Notes under the pieces: model-generated
Database searches by the model: none
Told to the model about the DNA's origin: nothing
Seen by the model: the letters and a program-made list of their open reading frames with translations, nothing else
Translations under genes and position numbers: made by a program
Shown here: piece after piece, positions 1 to 11,991 of the stretch
Layout of the letters: every line of letters starts with the position of its first letter
How positions within the stretch are numbered: the first letter of the stretch is position 1
Origin: Vagococcus carniphilus
GTDB taxonomy: Bacteria; Bacillota; Bacilli; Lactobacillales; Vagococcaceae
Assembly (NCBI RefSeq): GCF_014397115.1
Contig: NZ_CP060720.1
Span: 2,744,001-2,808,000, forward strand
Direction of reading: 5' to 3'
DNA length: 64,000 nucleotides

Positions 1-118
1 TTTTTTGTCATGAAATTACCTTCCTTATTGTCTTTTTCGGTATTAACCTATAATATCTAAATTTTACCCTCATTTTACTAAATAGTAAAGGTACAGATTA
101 GATTCATTTAAAGCTTTG

Positions 119-1216
119 TTAATCATTAATCGTTGTTTGAGAATGAGAAGGTTTAGCAAAAATCATTCGACCGGCTGCTGTTTGAAGAGCGCTAGTCACA
201 ATAACATTGATTCTCTTATTCATAAAATGCTTACCATCTTCTACAACAACCATTGTTCCATCATCCAGATAAGCTACACCTTGCTGGCGCTCAGTCCCAT
301 CTTTCATCACGAGTACATCCATTGTTTCTCCAGGGATGACAACTGGTTTTATCGCATTAGCCAAGGCGTTAATATTAAACACTGGAACATTCTGAAACTC
401 ACTAACTTTATTTAAGTTATAGTCGTTTGTTACAACGATACCATCTAACATTTTAGCTAATTTAATCAATTTACTATCAACTTCTTGTATATCCTCAAAG
501 TCACCTTCATACATCTCAACAGAAATGTTTTCTTCTTTTTGAAGAGCATTTAAAATATCTAACCCTCTACGTCCTCTAACTCGCTTCAAACTATCGCCTG
601 AATCAGCAATATATTGCAGTTCATACAAGACAAAATTAGGGATTAATAAGGTTCCTTCAATAAATCCTGTTTTAGCAACATCATAAATTCTTCCATCAAT
701 AATGACACTAGTATCTAGTATTTTGTATTTATGGAAATTATCCGTGATTTTTCTTTCTAAAACCTCTTCGACCCCTTTTTTGGGTTTAGGTGTTAATAAT
801 TTTCGCCATTCTTCCGTTTTAGTTGTCCCGACTCTAAATCCAAAATATCCTAATGTCAGCATTATTAGTGCTGGTAATAAAATATTTAGTAAAGCTATTT
901 TTAGGGAGTATAACGGAATAGATGCTAGCGCTCCTAAAAGTAAGCCGACAATCACACCAATACTACCAAATACTAAATCTTGTAAACTCTGTTCGCTAAT
1001 AATTTTTTCCACTTTTTTAAGGGCACTGCCCACATAACGAAAGGTAAAAATAGAAATAATAATAAAAATAATGGCACCAATCAAACCGTTCGTTACTTCA
1101 TTATTCAACCACTGATTACTATTTAAATTAAAAATTCCCCAAACAAGAGGCATTAACGTGACACCCAAACTAAATCCAACAATAGCCATCACAACATTAA
1201 AGATTTTTTTCTGCAT
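119..1216 (-). CDS. yacL: PIN-TRAM membrane protein YacL family
   Basis: A 365-residue protein with about four hydrophobic N-terminal segments (roughly residues 7-30, 44-62, 82-100 and 106-127), then a PIN-type nuclease fold starting near residue 163 with the acidic D168 (LDTSVIIDG) and the later acidic element VTNDYNL, and a C-terminal TRAM-like region. This order is the YacL architecture of Firmicutes, whose PIN domain is predicted to act on RNA; the exact substrate is unknown. A GGAGG ribosome site sits about 9 bases before the ATG. It lies 18 bases downstream of radA, the conserved radA-yacL order, so the two are probably co-transcribed. Confidence 0.9.
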   Translation of the reverse strand: MQKKIFNVVMAIVGFSLGVTLMPLVWGIFNLNSNQWLNNEVTNGLIGAIIFIIISIFTFRYVGSALKKVEKIISEQSLQDLVFGSIGVIVGLLLGALASIPLYSLKIALLNILLPALIMLTLGYFGFRVGTTKTEEWRKLLTPKPKKGVEEVLERKITDNFHKYKILDTSVIIDGRIYDVAKTGFIEGTLLIPNFVLYELQYIADSGDSLKRVRGRRGLDILNALQKEENISVEMYEGDFEDIQEVDSKLIKLAKMLDGIVVTNDYNLNKVSEFQNVPVFNINALANAIKPVVIPGETMDVLVMKDGTERQQGVAYLDDGTMVVVEDGKHFMNKRINVIVTSALQTAAGRMIFAKPSHSQTTIND

Positions 1217-1234
1217 AAAGACATTCCTCCTTTC

Positions 1235-2605
1235 CTATTTGAATACTTGCCTTAAAGTTTCAGAGACTGTCGAAACACCCACGACTTCAATACCAGTTGG
1301 AACTTTCCAACCTTGCAAATTATTCTTAGGAACATATATTTTTTTAAAGCCAAGTTTTTTAGCCTCTGATACACGTTGATCAATTCGGTTCACACGTCTA
1401 ACTTCACCTGTTAAACCAATCTCACCGACAAAACACTCATGAGGTGAGGTTCCTTTGTCATTATAACTAGATGCAATACTCACAGCAATTGCTAAATCAA
1501 TTGCCGGTTCATCTAACTTAACTCCACCAGCTGCTTTCAAATACGCATCCTGATTTTGAAGGAGTAAACCTGCTCTTTTTTCTAAAACAGCCATAATCAG
1601 TGATAAACGATGACGATCTAATCCCGAAGCCGTTCTATTAGCATTTCCAAACACTGATGGTGTAATCAGAGCTTGAATTTCTGCTAAAATTGGTCTCGTT
1701 CCTTCCATTGAACAAACAATAGCAGAGCCCGTTGCCCCGTCTAATCGTTCTTCTAAAAAGGCTTCAGATGGATTTTTAACTTCTACTAATCCTTCTTGTC
1801 TCATCTCGAAAATACCTATTTCATTAGTTGAGCCAAACCTATTTTTTACTGCTCTCAAAATTCTAAACGTATGATGTCGATCTCCTTCAAAATAAAGAAC
1901 TGTATCCACCATGTGTTCTAGCATTCTAGGCCCTGCTAAAGAACCTTCTTTAGTCACGTGACCTACAATAAAAATAGTAATCTGATTTGTTTTGGCAATT
2001 TGCATTAATTCTGCCGTAGTTTCTCGAACCTGACTGACACTACCTGCTGCACTCGTAATATCTGGGTGAATCATCGTTTGAATAGAGTCGATTACGACAT
2101 AATTAGGACGAAGCTGTTCTATGGTTTGCTTAATCAAATCCATATCTGTCTCACCATACACATAAAAATGATTATCTGTTTCACTCAAACGTTCAGCTCT
2201 CATTTTTATTTGCTGAGCACTTTCTTCTCCTGATACGTAAAGTACATTGTCATCAATCTTACTTAATTGCTGCGAAACTTGTAAAAGTAAAGTAGACTTA
2301 CCAATACCTGGATCTCCACCAATTAAAACCATGGAACCAGGAACAACGCCACCACCTAGAACTCGATTTAATTCATCTAATTCTGTTTTAACTCGCGTTT
2401 CTTTTTTAAATACAATTTTGTCTAATTTTTCTGGTTTCGTTGTTTCACCTGTTAAGCTTACTCGGCTATGTCTTGTTGGTTTTTCTTGTATAATTTCTTC
2501 TACAAGCGTATTCCATTCACCACAATTTGGACATCTTCCTAGATACTTCGGCGAAATATAACCACATGATTGACAAACAAACTCATTTTTCTTTTTTTTT
2601 GCCAC
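1235..2605 (-). CDS. radA: DNA repair protein RadA
   Basis: RadA is a RecA-like ATPase that drives branch migration during homologous recombination and repair. Visible elements are an N-terminal four-cysteine zinc finger (CQSCG...CPNCG), Walker [11 protein letters not shown], the RadA signature KNRFG, and a C-terminal Lon-protease-like domain ([10 protein letters not shown]). The frame is open to an upstream ATG at 2659, but I place the start at GTG 2605 (456 residues). That codon has an AAGGA site 5-8 bases upstream and gives the usual family N-terminus [10 protein letters not shown]. Confidence 0.95.
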   Translation of the reverse strand: MAKKKKNEFVCQSCGYISPKYLGRCPNCGEWNTLVEEIIQEKPTRHSRVSLTGETTKPEKLDKIVFKKETRVKTELDELNRVLGGGVVPGSMVLIGGDPGIGKSTLLLQVSQQLSKIDDNVLYVSGEESAQQIKMRAERLSETDNHFYVYGETDMDLIKQTIEQLRPNYVVIDSIQTMIHPDITSAAGSVSQVRETTAELMQIAKTNQITIFIVGHVTKEGSLAGPRMLEHMVDTVLYFEGDRHHTFRILRAVKNRFGSTNEIGIFEMRQEGLVEVKNPSEAFLEERLDGATGSAIVCSMEGTRPILAEIQALITPSVFGNANRTASGLDRHRLSLIMAVLEKRAGLLLQNQDAYLKAAGGVKLDEPAIDLAIAVSIASSYNDKGTSPHECFVGEIGLTGEVRRVNRIDQRVSEAKKLGFKKIYVPKNNLQGWKVPTGIEVVGVSTVSETLRQVFK

Positions 2606-2733
2606 AAAATCATCCTTATCTCTGTTATTAATCAACTTATTTCTTGTTAATATTTTCATAAGTACATTAACATTTTAGCACATAAACAAAAGATTCTTGA
2701 AAGAAAACCCTCTTTATTAAAAGAACTTTATTT

Positions 2734-3261
2734 TTATTTACCTGAAGAACCAAAACCGCCCTGTCTCTCAGTTGTAGCACTATCCTCATCGGCTTTTAAG
2801 AAAGGTAAAAAGATCCCTTGACCTACTCGTTCTCCTTTTTTAATCGTCACATCTCTCAAACCAAAATTTAAAAATTGAAACATGATATGACCTTCATTGT
2901 TTTCATTATTATAGTAGTCACTATCAATCACTCCAACCCCATTTCCTAAAAGTAAAAAGTTCTTTAATGGATTACTTGAACGATTACATAACTGTAAGAA
3001 TTCCTCTTCTCCCATATAAGCTTTCACTCCAGTAGGAACTAAAACTGGTTTCACTTGCTTAATCATCTCTTCATCTAAAAAAATTTCTTCTTTCTTTAAA
3101 GCTACTTTAAGAGCTGTTGCAATACCTGATTTCCAAATAGAGGGAATAATAACATCACTTGCTGCTTCAAAGTCATAACCTGCAGCTGCTTTAGTAGCTC
3201 GCTTTGGTAAATTAATTTCCTCAAATGTTGTTACTTTTTCAAATCCTCGAATTTTTGCCAC
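2734..3261 (-). CDS. dut: dUTP diphosphatase (trimeric type)
   Basis: It hydrolyses dUTP to dUMP and pyrophosphate, keeping uracil out of DNA. The trimeric dUTPase motifs appear in order: AAGYDFEA (motif 1), a NRSSNPLKN stretch (motif 2), GVIDSDYYNN (motif 3), KKGERVGQGIF (motif 4) and the C-terminal arm RQGGFGSSGK (motif 5). At about 175 residues it is longer than classical 145-residue forms, with extra residues between motifs 1 and 2. In-frame ATGs at 3270 and 3267 sit on top of the AAGGA site, so GTG 3261 is the better-spaced start. It lies upstream of radA in the same direction. Confidence 0.9.
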   Translation of the reverse strand: MAKIRGFEKVTTFEEINLPKRATKAAAGYDFEAASDVIIPSIWKSGIATALKVALKKEEIFLDEEMIKQVKPVLVPTGVKAYMGEEEFLQLCNRSSNPLKNFLLLGNGVGVIDSDYYNNENNEGHIMFQFLNFGLRDVTIKKGERVGQGIFLPFLKADEDSATTERQGGFGSSGK

Positions 3262-3387
3262 ATTCATCATCCTTCGTTTTTCTTTATCTGTTCTATCCTA
3301 CATGATAACTCTATAAATAAAAAGGGGCTAAAGTCGAATCTTTTCTTATTTTATCATCTCCTTATGCTTTTTTTATGGAAACACACT

Positions 3388-3428
3388 AAAAAAACAGACC
3401 TTATGAAAAAACATAAAAGTCTGTTTTC
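3388..3428 (-). terminator. Terminator after kup
   Basis: Inverted repeat AACAGAC...GTCTGTT with inner arms (TTTATG/CATAA) followed by a T-run on the minus strand, immediately downstream of the kup stop codon. Confidence 0.75.
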
Positions 3429-3440
3429 TTTATTTATCTT

Positions 3441-5471
3441 TTAGTCATCATCTTCATCAAAATCATCTACTTGAATTTGAGTTAAATGACTCGCTTTTTT
3501 CTTCTCACCAATAACAAGCGGTACATGTTCAACAATTACATCGCTGTATTCTAATCCAAACCATCTAGCTGGATCAAATGCAATTTTCTTGATAGCTAAT
3601 TTTGCTTGCATTACCATCGTGTCAATTGTACTTAATGATGTAACCCTTGTTAATTCTTCTCTAATTAAAACAAAAGCAAAATCTCCGACTTCGCGTCCTT
3701 TCATAATAGAGTATTTCTGAGGTTGTTTTGGTAACTTACCTTCTTCCATTAACTCTTGGACAATTTGTCTTAAGTAAACATTCACTTCTTGGTTCATTCT
3801 AAAACCTAAACGAAGTTGAACATTTACGATATAATCTGTTCCCATCATATCAACATAGTATTCTTTAGTATAAGGTTCATCTGTTACAAACACATTCACG
3901 AACCAATAAACTTTCGCCCGTTTTGGTCGTTTATCTAAAATAGAATACATAATTTCTTTTCCAACTCGATGACCTTTAATTTTAGTTGTTAAAAAGACAA
4001 TGTTCGTTTGATATTCAGGCAATTCAGTATCTTGACTTAATTCTCTTAGTTGTTCTTTGTAATCACATAAAGAAACTTTATCAGATTCTCTTTCTTGAAT
4101 GATATTACCACGATGCCAAATCATCATGATACCAAAAATAACTAACGCCATAAATACAGCCACATAACCACCATGCAAGAATTTAGTAGCACTTGAAATA
4201 AAGAAAATACTTTCAATAACTGCAAAGAAAATAAAGATTGTGTACGATAAGAGTTTTGGTACTCCTCGTTGTAACAAGTAGAATAGTAATAATAAAGTAG
4301 TCATCAACATAGTAATCGTAATCGCTAATCCATAAGCTGATTCCATATGAGCAGACGTTCTAAATGTTACGACGATACTTAAACAACCAATCATAAGCAA
4401 GGTATTAACAGCTGGAATATAAAGCTGACCCTTTTGATCTGTTGGATAAACAATCTTCATTCTTGGTAACAAACGTAATTTTATTGCCTCTGATACAAGT
4501 GTATAAGAACCTGATATCAAAGATTGAGACGCAATAATCGCAGCTAACGTCGCAAATACAACCCCAACAACTGTGAGTGACTTAGGCATCATTCTAAAGA
4601 ATGGATTTAACATTTCAATACTTTGAAATGTTGGATTATCTTTGACACTAATCAGCCAAGCTGCTTGTCCGAAATAATTTAGAGTTAAACAAACTTTGAT
4701 GTAAGGCCAGCTAACACGAATATTTTTTCTTCCAGCATGTCCTAAATCTGAATAAAGAGCTTCTGCTCCAGTTGTCGCTAGAAAGACACTACCTAAAATA
4801 AAAATACCCGCTTTATTTTCACTTGATACCAACAAATGAAAAGCGTAGTAAGGATTCAATGCTTTTAGCACACTCAAATTATCAGCGAAATTAATGACAC
4901 CCATAACACCTAAAAAAGTAAACCAACCTAGCATGATTGGTCCAAAAGCAGTTCCTACCTTTTGTGTTCCTAATCGTTGAATCATAAACAACCCAAAAAT
5001 AATAACCATCGTAATGACAACAATAACATGTTGATTATTACCAAATGCATCATAAAACCTCGGAATACCTCTTAAACCTTCAATGGCTGTCGTTACAGTT
5101 ACTGCTGGTGTCAGAACCCCATCTGCTAGTAATGTAGCCCCACCAATCATAGCCGGAAACAGTAAAAACTTCCCAGATTTTTTAACCAACGTGTATAGAG
5201 AGAAAATACCACCCTCACCATGATTATCCGCATTTAGCGCGATCATGACATACTTAACCGTTGTAAGTAGTGTTAGTGTCCAAAATATTAAGGATACCGA
5301 ACCTAAAATAAAATCAGTTGATACATTGGCCAGCCCATCATTACCTTCAATGATTGCCTTCATAACATAAAGCGGGCTCGTTCCAATATCTCCATAAACA
5401 ACACCCATTGCAACTAAGGCACCTCCAACTTTAAAGGTGTCCATGTTTTCTCGGGTCAACTTGTGACTCAC
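3441..5471 (-). CDS. kup: KUP/HAK potassium uptake protein
   Basis: A 676-residue multispanning membrane protein. The N-terminus holds the KUP signature [14 protein letters not shown], followed by about twelve hydrophobic helices to near residue 455 and a soluble C-terminal domain with an acidic end (DDFDEDDD). Kup proteins import K+ with protons. It is a single-gene unit: its own terminator lies downstream and about 190 bases of leader upstream. I looked for a c-di-AMP riboswitch in that leader and do not see one. Confidence 0.93.
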   Translation of the reverse strand: MSHKLTRENMDTFKVGGALVAMGVVYGDIGTSPLYVMKAIIEGNDGLANVSTDFILGSVSLIFWTLTLLTTVKYVMIALNADNHGEGGIFSLYTLVKKSGKFLLFPAMIGGATLLADGVLTPAVTVTTAIEGLRGIPRFYDAFGNNQHVIVVITMVIIFGLFMIQRLGTQKVGTAFGPIMLGWFTFLGVMGVINFADNLSVLKALNPYYAFHLLVSSENKAGIFILGSVFLATTGAEALYSDLGHAGRKNIRVSWPYIKVCLTLNYFGQAAWLISVKDNPTFQSIEMLNPFFRMMPKSLTVVGVVFATLAAIIASQSLISGSYTLVSEAIKLRLLPRMKIVYPTDQKGQLYIPAVNTLLMIGCLSIVVTFRTSAHMESAYGLAITITMLMTTLLLLFYLLQRGVPKLLSYTIFIFFAVIESIFFISSATKFLHGGYVAVFMALVIFGIMMIWHRGNIIQERESDKVSLCDYKEQLRELSQDTELPEYQTNIVFLTTKIKGHRVGKEIMYSILDKRPKRAKVYWFVNVFVTDEPYTKEYYVDMMGTDYIVNVQLRLGFRMNQEVNVYLRQIVQELMEEGKLPKQPQKYSIMKGREVGDFAFVLIREELTRVTSLSTIDTMVMQAKLAIKKIAFDPARWFGLEYSDVIVEHVPLVIGEKKKASHLTQIQVDDFDEDDD

Positions 5472-5662
5472 TTTTCATTCCTCTCTTTCAATAAAACAAT
5501 TTCCTATTTTTTATTAATTACTAAATACAAACAAGATGAATTATATGCTCTTTATCGCAAATGTCAACACCCTTTTTGAACAAAAATAACTTAAGTTTTT
5601 TCCGTATTTTTTCCAGTTCATTATTCTACCGTTTAAATTATTCTTTTGGTACATTTAACTTA

Positions 5663-6106
5663 TTATTTACTTACATCACAAAACATAATAATTGATTCTT
5701 CAGATACCTTAAATCCATTGTTTTTATAAAAAATTTCCGCTGGCATTCCCCTATCTGTATCTAAAATAATTGCAGGAATATTTTCTTTCAATAATTCTTT
5801 TTTAATCAAAGAAAGAAACTGACTCCCGAATCCCTTTGAATGAAATTTCTTTGAAATAAAAAATGTGTCTAACGCATACTCTTTACCTTGATACCAAGGT
5901 TTAATATAACCTAAAGAAGCACCTATCCTATTATTACCAACTTCAGCTATAAATCCATTAAATGTATTCATTTCAAAAAGTTCTTTTACATAATTTTCGA
6001 TTTGTTTAACTTCAAGGTCATCATTCCAAGGTTCAGAAGAAAACACATCTATATAATTCTCAACAATCCAATCAAAATCTTTACTTGTAACCTGACGTAA
6101 AATCAT
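5663..6106 (-). CDS. GNAT-family N-acetyltransferase
   Basis: A 147-residue GNAT-type protein. The acetyl-CoA loop region appears as KKFHSKGFGSQFLSLI, and the C-terminal strand FYKNNGFKVSEE is typical. The substrate cannot be told from sequence. A frame opening at TTG 6124 overlaps the AAGGA site, so ATG 6106 (MILRQV) is chosen. It stands alone between kup and yjdF. Confidence 0.85.
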   Translation of the reverse strand: MILRQVTSKDFDWIVENYIDVFSSEPWNDDLEVKQIENYVKELFEMNTFNGFIAEVGNNRIGASLGYIKPWYQGKEYALDTFFISKKFHSKGFGSQFLSLIKKELLKENIPAIILDTDRGMPAEIFYKNNGFKVSEESIIMFCDVSK

Positions 6107-6155
6107 CTTATCTCTTCCTTTCAACTAATTATCATTAAATCTTGATACTTATAAA

Positions 6156-6181
6156 AAAAAGCCTAGAATATTCTAAGCTTT
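6156..6181 (-). terminator. Terminator after yjdF
   Basis: AAGC..AGAATATTCT..GCTT palindrome followed by a T-run on the minus strand, about 40 bases past the yjdF stop. Confidence 0.65.
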
Positions 6182-6221
6182 CTAAGTCAATATTTAGTGT
6201 CCTTTATGTTTCTCACGTTTT

Positions 6222-6617
6222 TTAGCTTGTTTTTTTTTCGAACTGCTCTTTTAAATACAATTCTTTACGTTCTCTTTTATTCTTCTTAGCCACTTTTTTT
6301 CGCTCTTCATGTTGTAATCTAATCGCCTCTTGAGATTTAGAAGACATTCCTTTTTGTTGCTTCTCTTTGTTAATCATTCGATGAAGTCTCTTAGGATTTA
6401 TCTTTCTTCTCTCTTTACTTGTTTGAATCTGATTATTTTTAGCTAACCATTTTTCATTCAATAGATTAGGTAACACATAATGAATAAAATTGAAAACCTC
6501 TTCTGCTTTTGGCTCAGGTCCAAAAACATGCTCTCTGACTACCCACTGATTTTTTTCATCAAAGTACTCAATCAAGCCACACCAATACTGACCATTAAAA
6601 TAAATTGTCAAAGACAT
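6222..6617 (-). CDS. yjdF: YjdF family protein (DUF2992)
   Basis: A 131-residue protein of the YjdF/DUF2992 family. The N-terminal half has the family pattern (SLTIYFNGQYW, EHVFGPEP, FIHYVLPN), and the C-terminal half is highly basic and charged (KINPKRLHR, ERKKVAKKNKRERK). The biochemical function is not established; family members are linked to a riboswitch that senses azaaromatic compounds. The leader directly upstream looks like that RNA, which supports the family call. It has its own terminator. Confidence 0.88.
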   Translation of the reverse strand: MSLTIYFNGQYWCGLIEYFDEKNQWVVREHVFGPEPKAEEVFNFIHYVLPNLLNEKWLAKNNQIQTSKERRKINPKRLHRMINKEKQQKGMSSKSQEAIRLQHEERKKVAKKNKRERKELYLKEQFEKKTS

Positions 6618-6629
6618 ATTTATTTCCTC

Positions 6630-6735
6630 CCTTTATTAAAAGATTGGAATAACGGACGACCCAGGGAGGGAAGGTTACTTACAATGTTTCCGGACTACCA
6701 ACCGAAATGTGATTTTTTATTCTACCTATAAAATA
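6630..6735 (-). promoter_or_regulatory. yjdF-motif riboswitch leader
   Basis: The roughly 100-base leader before yjdF is much more GC-rich than its surroundings. On the minus strand it contains purine- and pyrimidine-rich conserved-looking blocks (TTCGGTTGG, AGTCCGGAAAC, CCTTCCCTCCC, GGGTCGTCCG), and the yjdF Shine-Dalgarno GGGAGG follows. The CCTCCC block is complementary to the GGGAGG, which suggests translational control. The identification rests on position before a DUF2992 gene plus this composition; no covariance model was run. Confidence 0.7.
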
Positions 6736-6889
6736 AAGGATTTCCAGATAAATTTCAATTAAAAGAGTATTTTCTATATATTCATCTTTTTATATTATGT
6801 GTCTCCTCATTTTTCCTCTTTCTATATTTATCAAACAACCTATGATAAAATAAAGAAGTTAATCTACTAGATATCGGAGGAACACTCAA

Positions 6890-9499
6890 TTGAATGTTAA
6901 TAAACTAAAAAAATATTTTAAGGCAGAAGGAAAATACGGACTAGCTGCTTTTTTTATTCCCTTTTTCATCATGTTTTTTGTCTACTTAAGCCTGGGCATC
7001 TACTGGGGAAGTGATCGAAGTGTTTTAGCAAGTGATGCCTTCTCTCAATTTTCGAATTTTCACGCGAGTTTTAATAATGTCATGCATGGTAAACAGAGTA
7101 TTTTCTATACTTGGAATGCCTCTTTAGGACTCAATTATTGGTCACTTATTTCCTATTATTTAGGAGGAATTTTTACACCGATTGTTTTCTTTTTTAACAA
7201 TCAAAACATTCCAGATGCTTTGTACTTACTAACTCTAATCAAAATTGGCAGTGCCGGCCTTGCCTTTTGGTACTTTGGAAAAAATACCTATAAGCTTTCT
7301 CAATGGTCGATTATAAGTTTGAGTGTTGCTTACTCACTCATGTCATTTATTACAGCTCATTCTGAATTGATCATGTGGTTAGATATTTTCATGTACTTAC
7401 CATTAATCGTTCTTGGTATCAACCAAGTAATGGACAAGGGAAAATCTATTTTACTTTTTGTTAGTTATTTACTATTATTTATCTCTAATTTTTACTTTGG
7501 TTTTATGATTGGCGTTTTCACAGTTGGGTATTTCTTTGCTCGACTTGCTACGAATCCTAAAGCTTATAAAAAAGCAATCGTACCATACTTTGCTACTTCA
7601 CTATTTGCTGGAATCAGCTCCATGATTATGATTTTACCAGCTGTTTTAGACCTTAAAACTAATGGTGAAACATTAAGTGAAATGACTCGATTAAAAACTG
7701 AGGCTACTTCTTTTTGGGATATTATCATTAAAAATATGATTGGGGTTTTTGATACAACCAAATATGGCTCTATTCCATTTATTTATGTTGGTATCTTGCC
7801 GCTACTGTTTTGTCTTTTCTATTTTGTCACTAAAAAAATTAAAACAGTTAATAAAATTGCCTATGGTTCTCTTTTTATTTTACTCATTGCGAGTTTCTAT
7901 TTAGAACCACTTAATTTATTCTGGCATGGATTCCATGCACCAAATATGTTTTTATTCCGATTTAGTTTTTTATTTTCATTTTTAGTCATTATGCTGGCCG
8001 GTTACGGTTGGGAAAATTTTTCAAAAGACGACGGTGGTTACTTAGTAGGTATCGGATTATTAGTCCCTGTTCTCTTTTTATTAGCTAAATTAACAGCGCC
8101 AAAAACAAGTTATGATTTTGTCACTTCAACTCATGTACTAATGAGTATCTTATTTGTTTTTCTATACCTAATTGCTATTATTTTTTATCAATTAAAAAAA
8201 TTACCTGGAAAACGATTAGCTATTTTGTTACTTTTAATCGTCTCAGGAGAAGCTTTTTTAAATACCTCATACATGTTGAATGGTATTTTAGACGATTGGA
8301 ATTACGCTTCTAGAAGCCTTTATTCTGATCCCTATCCAAACTATAAAAAGTTAACCGATACAGCTGATAAAGCCAATAAAGATGAATTTTATCGTCTAGA
8401 ATCATTGGCACCTATTTCATCCAATGACAGTTTCAGTTATGGTTATAGCGGAATTAGTATGTTCTCTTCTATTAGAAATCGACATTCTTCTACCTTTTTA
8501 AATGACTTAGGCTATCGATCAAGAGGAACAAGCCTAAATATCAGATATCAAAATAATACTTTATTTATGGATAGCCTTCTTGGTGTAAAACATAACATCA
8601 GCGATCAAAAGGTTAACAAATATGGTTTTACTTCTGTTGCAAAAGCTGGAAAATACCAACTTTATGAAAATGATTTAGCTATGCCTCTTGGTGTGTTAAC
8701 AGATGATACACTTTACAAAACAAAATTTCCTAAAAATGATAACTTAGGTGCGCAAACCGCCTTGATTAATCAATTATCAAATTTTGAAGATTCCTATTTT
8801 ACTTTTACAAAACCAACTGTTGTCGAAACAAAAAATACTCAGATTATCAATAAACCAAATAACCATGTGCTATTTAAAGAACAAAAATCCAATATTGGAA
8901 AAACAATCACCTATGATGTTTTTGTTCCAGCTGGTAATCAAGCTTACCTTAGCTTATTCCCAGGAGATTTTTCAAAACTTGAAAGCTCAAGTGCTACAGT
9001 CCTTTCTCAAGGAACTAGTTATAAGAGCCAAATTAATATCACTGGTCAGTATTACAATTTAGGCTATTTTGAAAAAGATTCTACTTTACGATTTAGCCTT
9101 GAATTATACGGTACAAAAGAAGTAGATTTTATTGACCCTCCTGTAGTTATGATGGATACCAATAAATACCAAAGCGCTATGAAAGAAATTAATAACCAAG
9201 GTGTTGATTTTAACGTTCACGGTAGAAAAGCAGAAGCTACTATTGAAACACCTGAAGATAAGGTACTTATGACAACTATTCCTTATGATAAAGGTTGGTC
9301 TGTTAAAGTCGATGGGAAAAAAGTTCCTACTAAAGACTTCAAAGATGCCTTCTTAACCTTCAATGTACCTAAGGGTAAACATGATATTACTTTATCTTTC
9401 TTACCTCCAGGTTTAACCATTGGAGCATTACTCTTTGCTTTAGGGATTGCTAGCTTTAGTGGTTACTACTACTTTATTTTAAATAAGAAAAAGAATTAA
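6890..9499 (+). CDS. yfhO: YfhO-family membrane protein
   Basis: An 869-residue membrane protein with about 12-13 hydrophobic segments through residue 460, a large extracytoplasmic domain (about 470-835) and a last helix (LTIGALLFALGIASFSGYYY) with a basic tail. This is the YfhO layout, related to GT-C glycosyltransferases; Bacillus and Listeria members act in glycosylation of lipoteichoic or wall polymers. Sequence alone does not show the acceptor here. The start is TTG 6890, with CGGAGG ending 9 bases before it; a nearby ATG (6894) is in another frame. Confidence 0.85.
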   Translation: MNVNKLKKYFKAEGKYGLAAFFIPFFIMFFVYLSLGIYWGSDRSVLASDAFSQFSNFHASFNNVMHGKQSIFYTWNASLGLNYWSLISYYLGGIFTPIVFFFNNQNIPDALYLLTLIKIGSAGLAFWYFGKNTYKLSQWSIISLSVAYSLMSFITAHSELIMWLDIFMYLPLIVLGINQVMDKGKSILLFVSYLLLFISNFYFGFMIGVFTVGYFFARLATNPKAYKKAIVPYFATSLFAGISSMIMILPAVLDLKTNGETLSEMTRLKTEATSFWDIIIKNMIGVFDTTKYGSIPFIYVGILPLLFCLFYFVTKKIKTVNKIAYGSLFILLIASFYLEPLNLFWHGFHAPNMFLFRFSFLFSFLVIMLAGYGWENFSKDDGGYLVGIGLLVPVLFLLAKLTAPKTSYDFVTSTHVLMSILFVFLYLIAIIFYQLKKLPGKRLAILLLLIVSGEAFLNTSYMLNGILDDWNYASRSLYSDPYPNYKKLTDTADKANKDEFYRLESLAPISSNDSFSYGYSGISMFSSIRNRHSSTFLNDLGYRSRGTSLNIRYQNNTLFMDSLLGVKHNISDQKVNKYGFTSVAKAGKYQLYENDLAMPLGVLTDDTLYKTKFPKNDNLGAQTALINQLSNFEDSYFTFTKPTVVETKNTQIINKPNNHVLFKEQKSNIGKTITYDVFVPAGNQAYLSLFPGDFSKLESSSATVLSQGTSYKSQINITGQYYNLGYFEKDSTLRFSLELYGTKEVDFIDPPVVMMDTNKYQSAMKEINNQGVDFNVHGRKAEATIETPEDKVLMTTIPYDKGWSVKVDGKKVPTKDFKDAFLTFNVPKGKHDITLSFLPPGLTIGALLFALGIASFSGYYYFILNKKKN

Positions 9500-9545
9500 A
9501 AATCAGCGTTAACTTATCGAAATATTGATAAGTTAACGCTGATTT
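9499..9545. terminator. Bidirectional terminator yfhO / HAD gene
   Basis: A long perfect inverted repeat, AAATCAGCGTTAACTTATC / GATAAGTTAACGCTGATTT, separates two convergent genes and is flanked by A/T runs on both sides. Confidence 0.85.
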
Positions 9546-9546
9546 A

Positions 9547-10392
9547 TTATTTTATCCAATTTCCTCGTTCAAAACTAGTTGCAATACCATTATTATCAGC
9601 TGTATCTGTTATTTCATCAGCCATTTTTTTAAGTTTCTCTGTTCCATTTCCCATTGCTACTTTATAACCTACAGCTTCAAACATCGCTAAATCATTATCA
9701 CCATCTCCAAAAGCAATAGCTGCTTCTTTTTCTATCTTTAATAATTCTAACACCTGCATAACAGCCCTTTCTTTATCCACACCTTTAACAGCAATCTCAC
9801 CACTTTCTGGACCAAATAAAGAAACCGTTCCATGATACAAATGACAGGTAGCTCCAAATTTTTTCTTAATAACTTCGTAAGGCACTGTATTATTAATAAA
9901 AGAGATTTTATTTATGTTACTATAGTCAATTTTGTGGCTATCATATTGATTAACTAATTCATAAAACCACGTAAGCTGTTGATTTAATTCTTCAAAAGAA
10001 CGACCTTCTCTCGTAGCAATTTTTTGGATCTCTTCTTGTATTTTTCTAACATAGTTATCACTTCCAAAGAGGCCATCATTTGATTCAATGTAATAACCAA
10101 TATCATTTTCTTTAAAATATTCTATCATACTAAAAACAATTTCTTTATCCAGTGTTTGATGAAAAACAAGCTCATTATTAATAGTAATAAAACCACCACC
10201 CGCTCCAATGACGCCATCAAATCCAATAGATAAAATATTATCTAATATTTCCGGTTTAGAACGGCCTGTACAGATAAAAGCAAGGTTACCCTCATGTCTA
10301 AATTTCCTTATAGCCTCTATACTTGTCGGTAACACATTTCCATGACTATTACAGAGTGTCCCATCAAGATCAAAAAAAGCAATTCGTCTCAT
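9547..10392 (-). CDS. Cof-type HAD-IIB hydrolase
   Basis: A 281-residue HAD phosphatase of the Cof/sugar-phosphatase subfamily. Motif I FFDLDGTLC carries the nucleophile and acid/base aspartates, motif II is FICTGRS, the motif III lysine is in the VKGVDKERAV region, and motif IV is FGDGDNDLAMF. The large cap domain between motifs is type IIB. Substrates of such enzymes are usually sugar phosphates, FMN or similar; which one is unknown. It lies downstream of the beta-glucoside operon but a terminator separates them. Confidence 0.88.
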   Translation of the reverse strand: MRRIAFFDLDGTLCNSHGNVLPTSIEAIRKFRHEGNLAFICTGRSKPEILDNILSIGFDGVIGAGGGFITINNELVFHQTLDKEIVFSMIEYFKENDIGYYIESNDGLFGSDNYVRKIQEEIQKIATREGRSFEELNQQLTWFYELVNQYDSHKIDYSNINKISFINNTVPYEVIKKKFGATCHLYHGTVSLFGPESGEIAVKGVDKERAVMQVLELLKIEKEAAIAFGDGDNDLAMFEAVGYKVAMGNGTEKLKKMADEITDTADNNGIATSFERGNWIK

Positions 10393-10424
10393 TTTTTCTT
10401 CCTCAATTCATTAGAATCCTCAAA

Positions 10425-10464
10425 AAAGAAGTGTGACAAAATAAATTTCTGCCACACTTTTTCT
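10425..10464 (-). terminator. Terminator of the beta-glucoside operon
   Basis: AAGTGTG.CA...TG.CACACTT hairpin with a T-run on the minus strand, just after the bglA stop. Confidence 0.75.
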
Positions 10465-10476
10465 TGATTTTAACTA

Positions 10477-11958
<1,482 letters not shown>

Positions 11959-11991
11959 CTAAAATATATTTCTAATTTATATTAAATTTAA

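Noticed and set aside
116-415. Plus-strand open frame opposite yacL
   Set aside because: It is a shadow of yacL, with no ribosome site or recognisable protein.
3272-5660. c-di-AMP riboswitch before kup
   Set aside because: The leader is only about 190 AT-rich bases and no conserved ydaO-type core could be seen.
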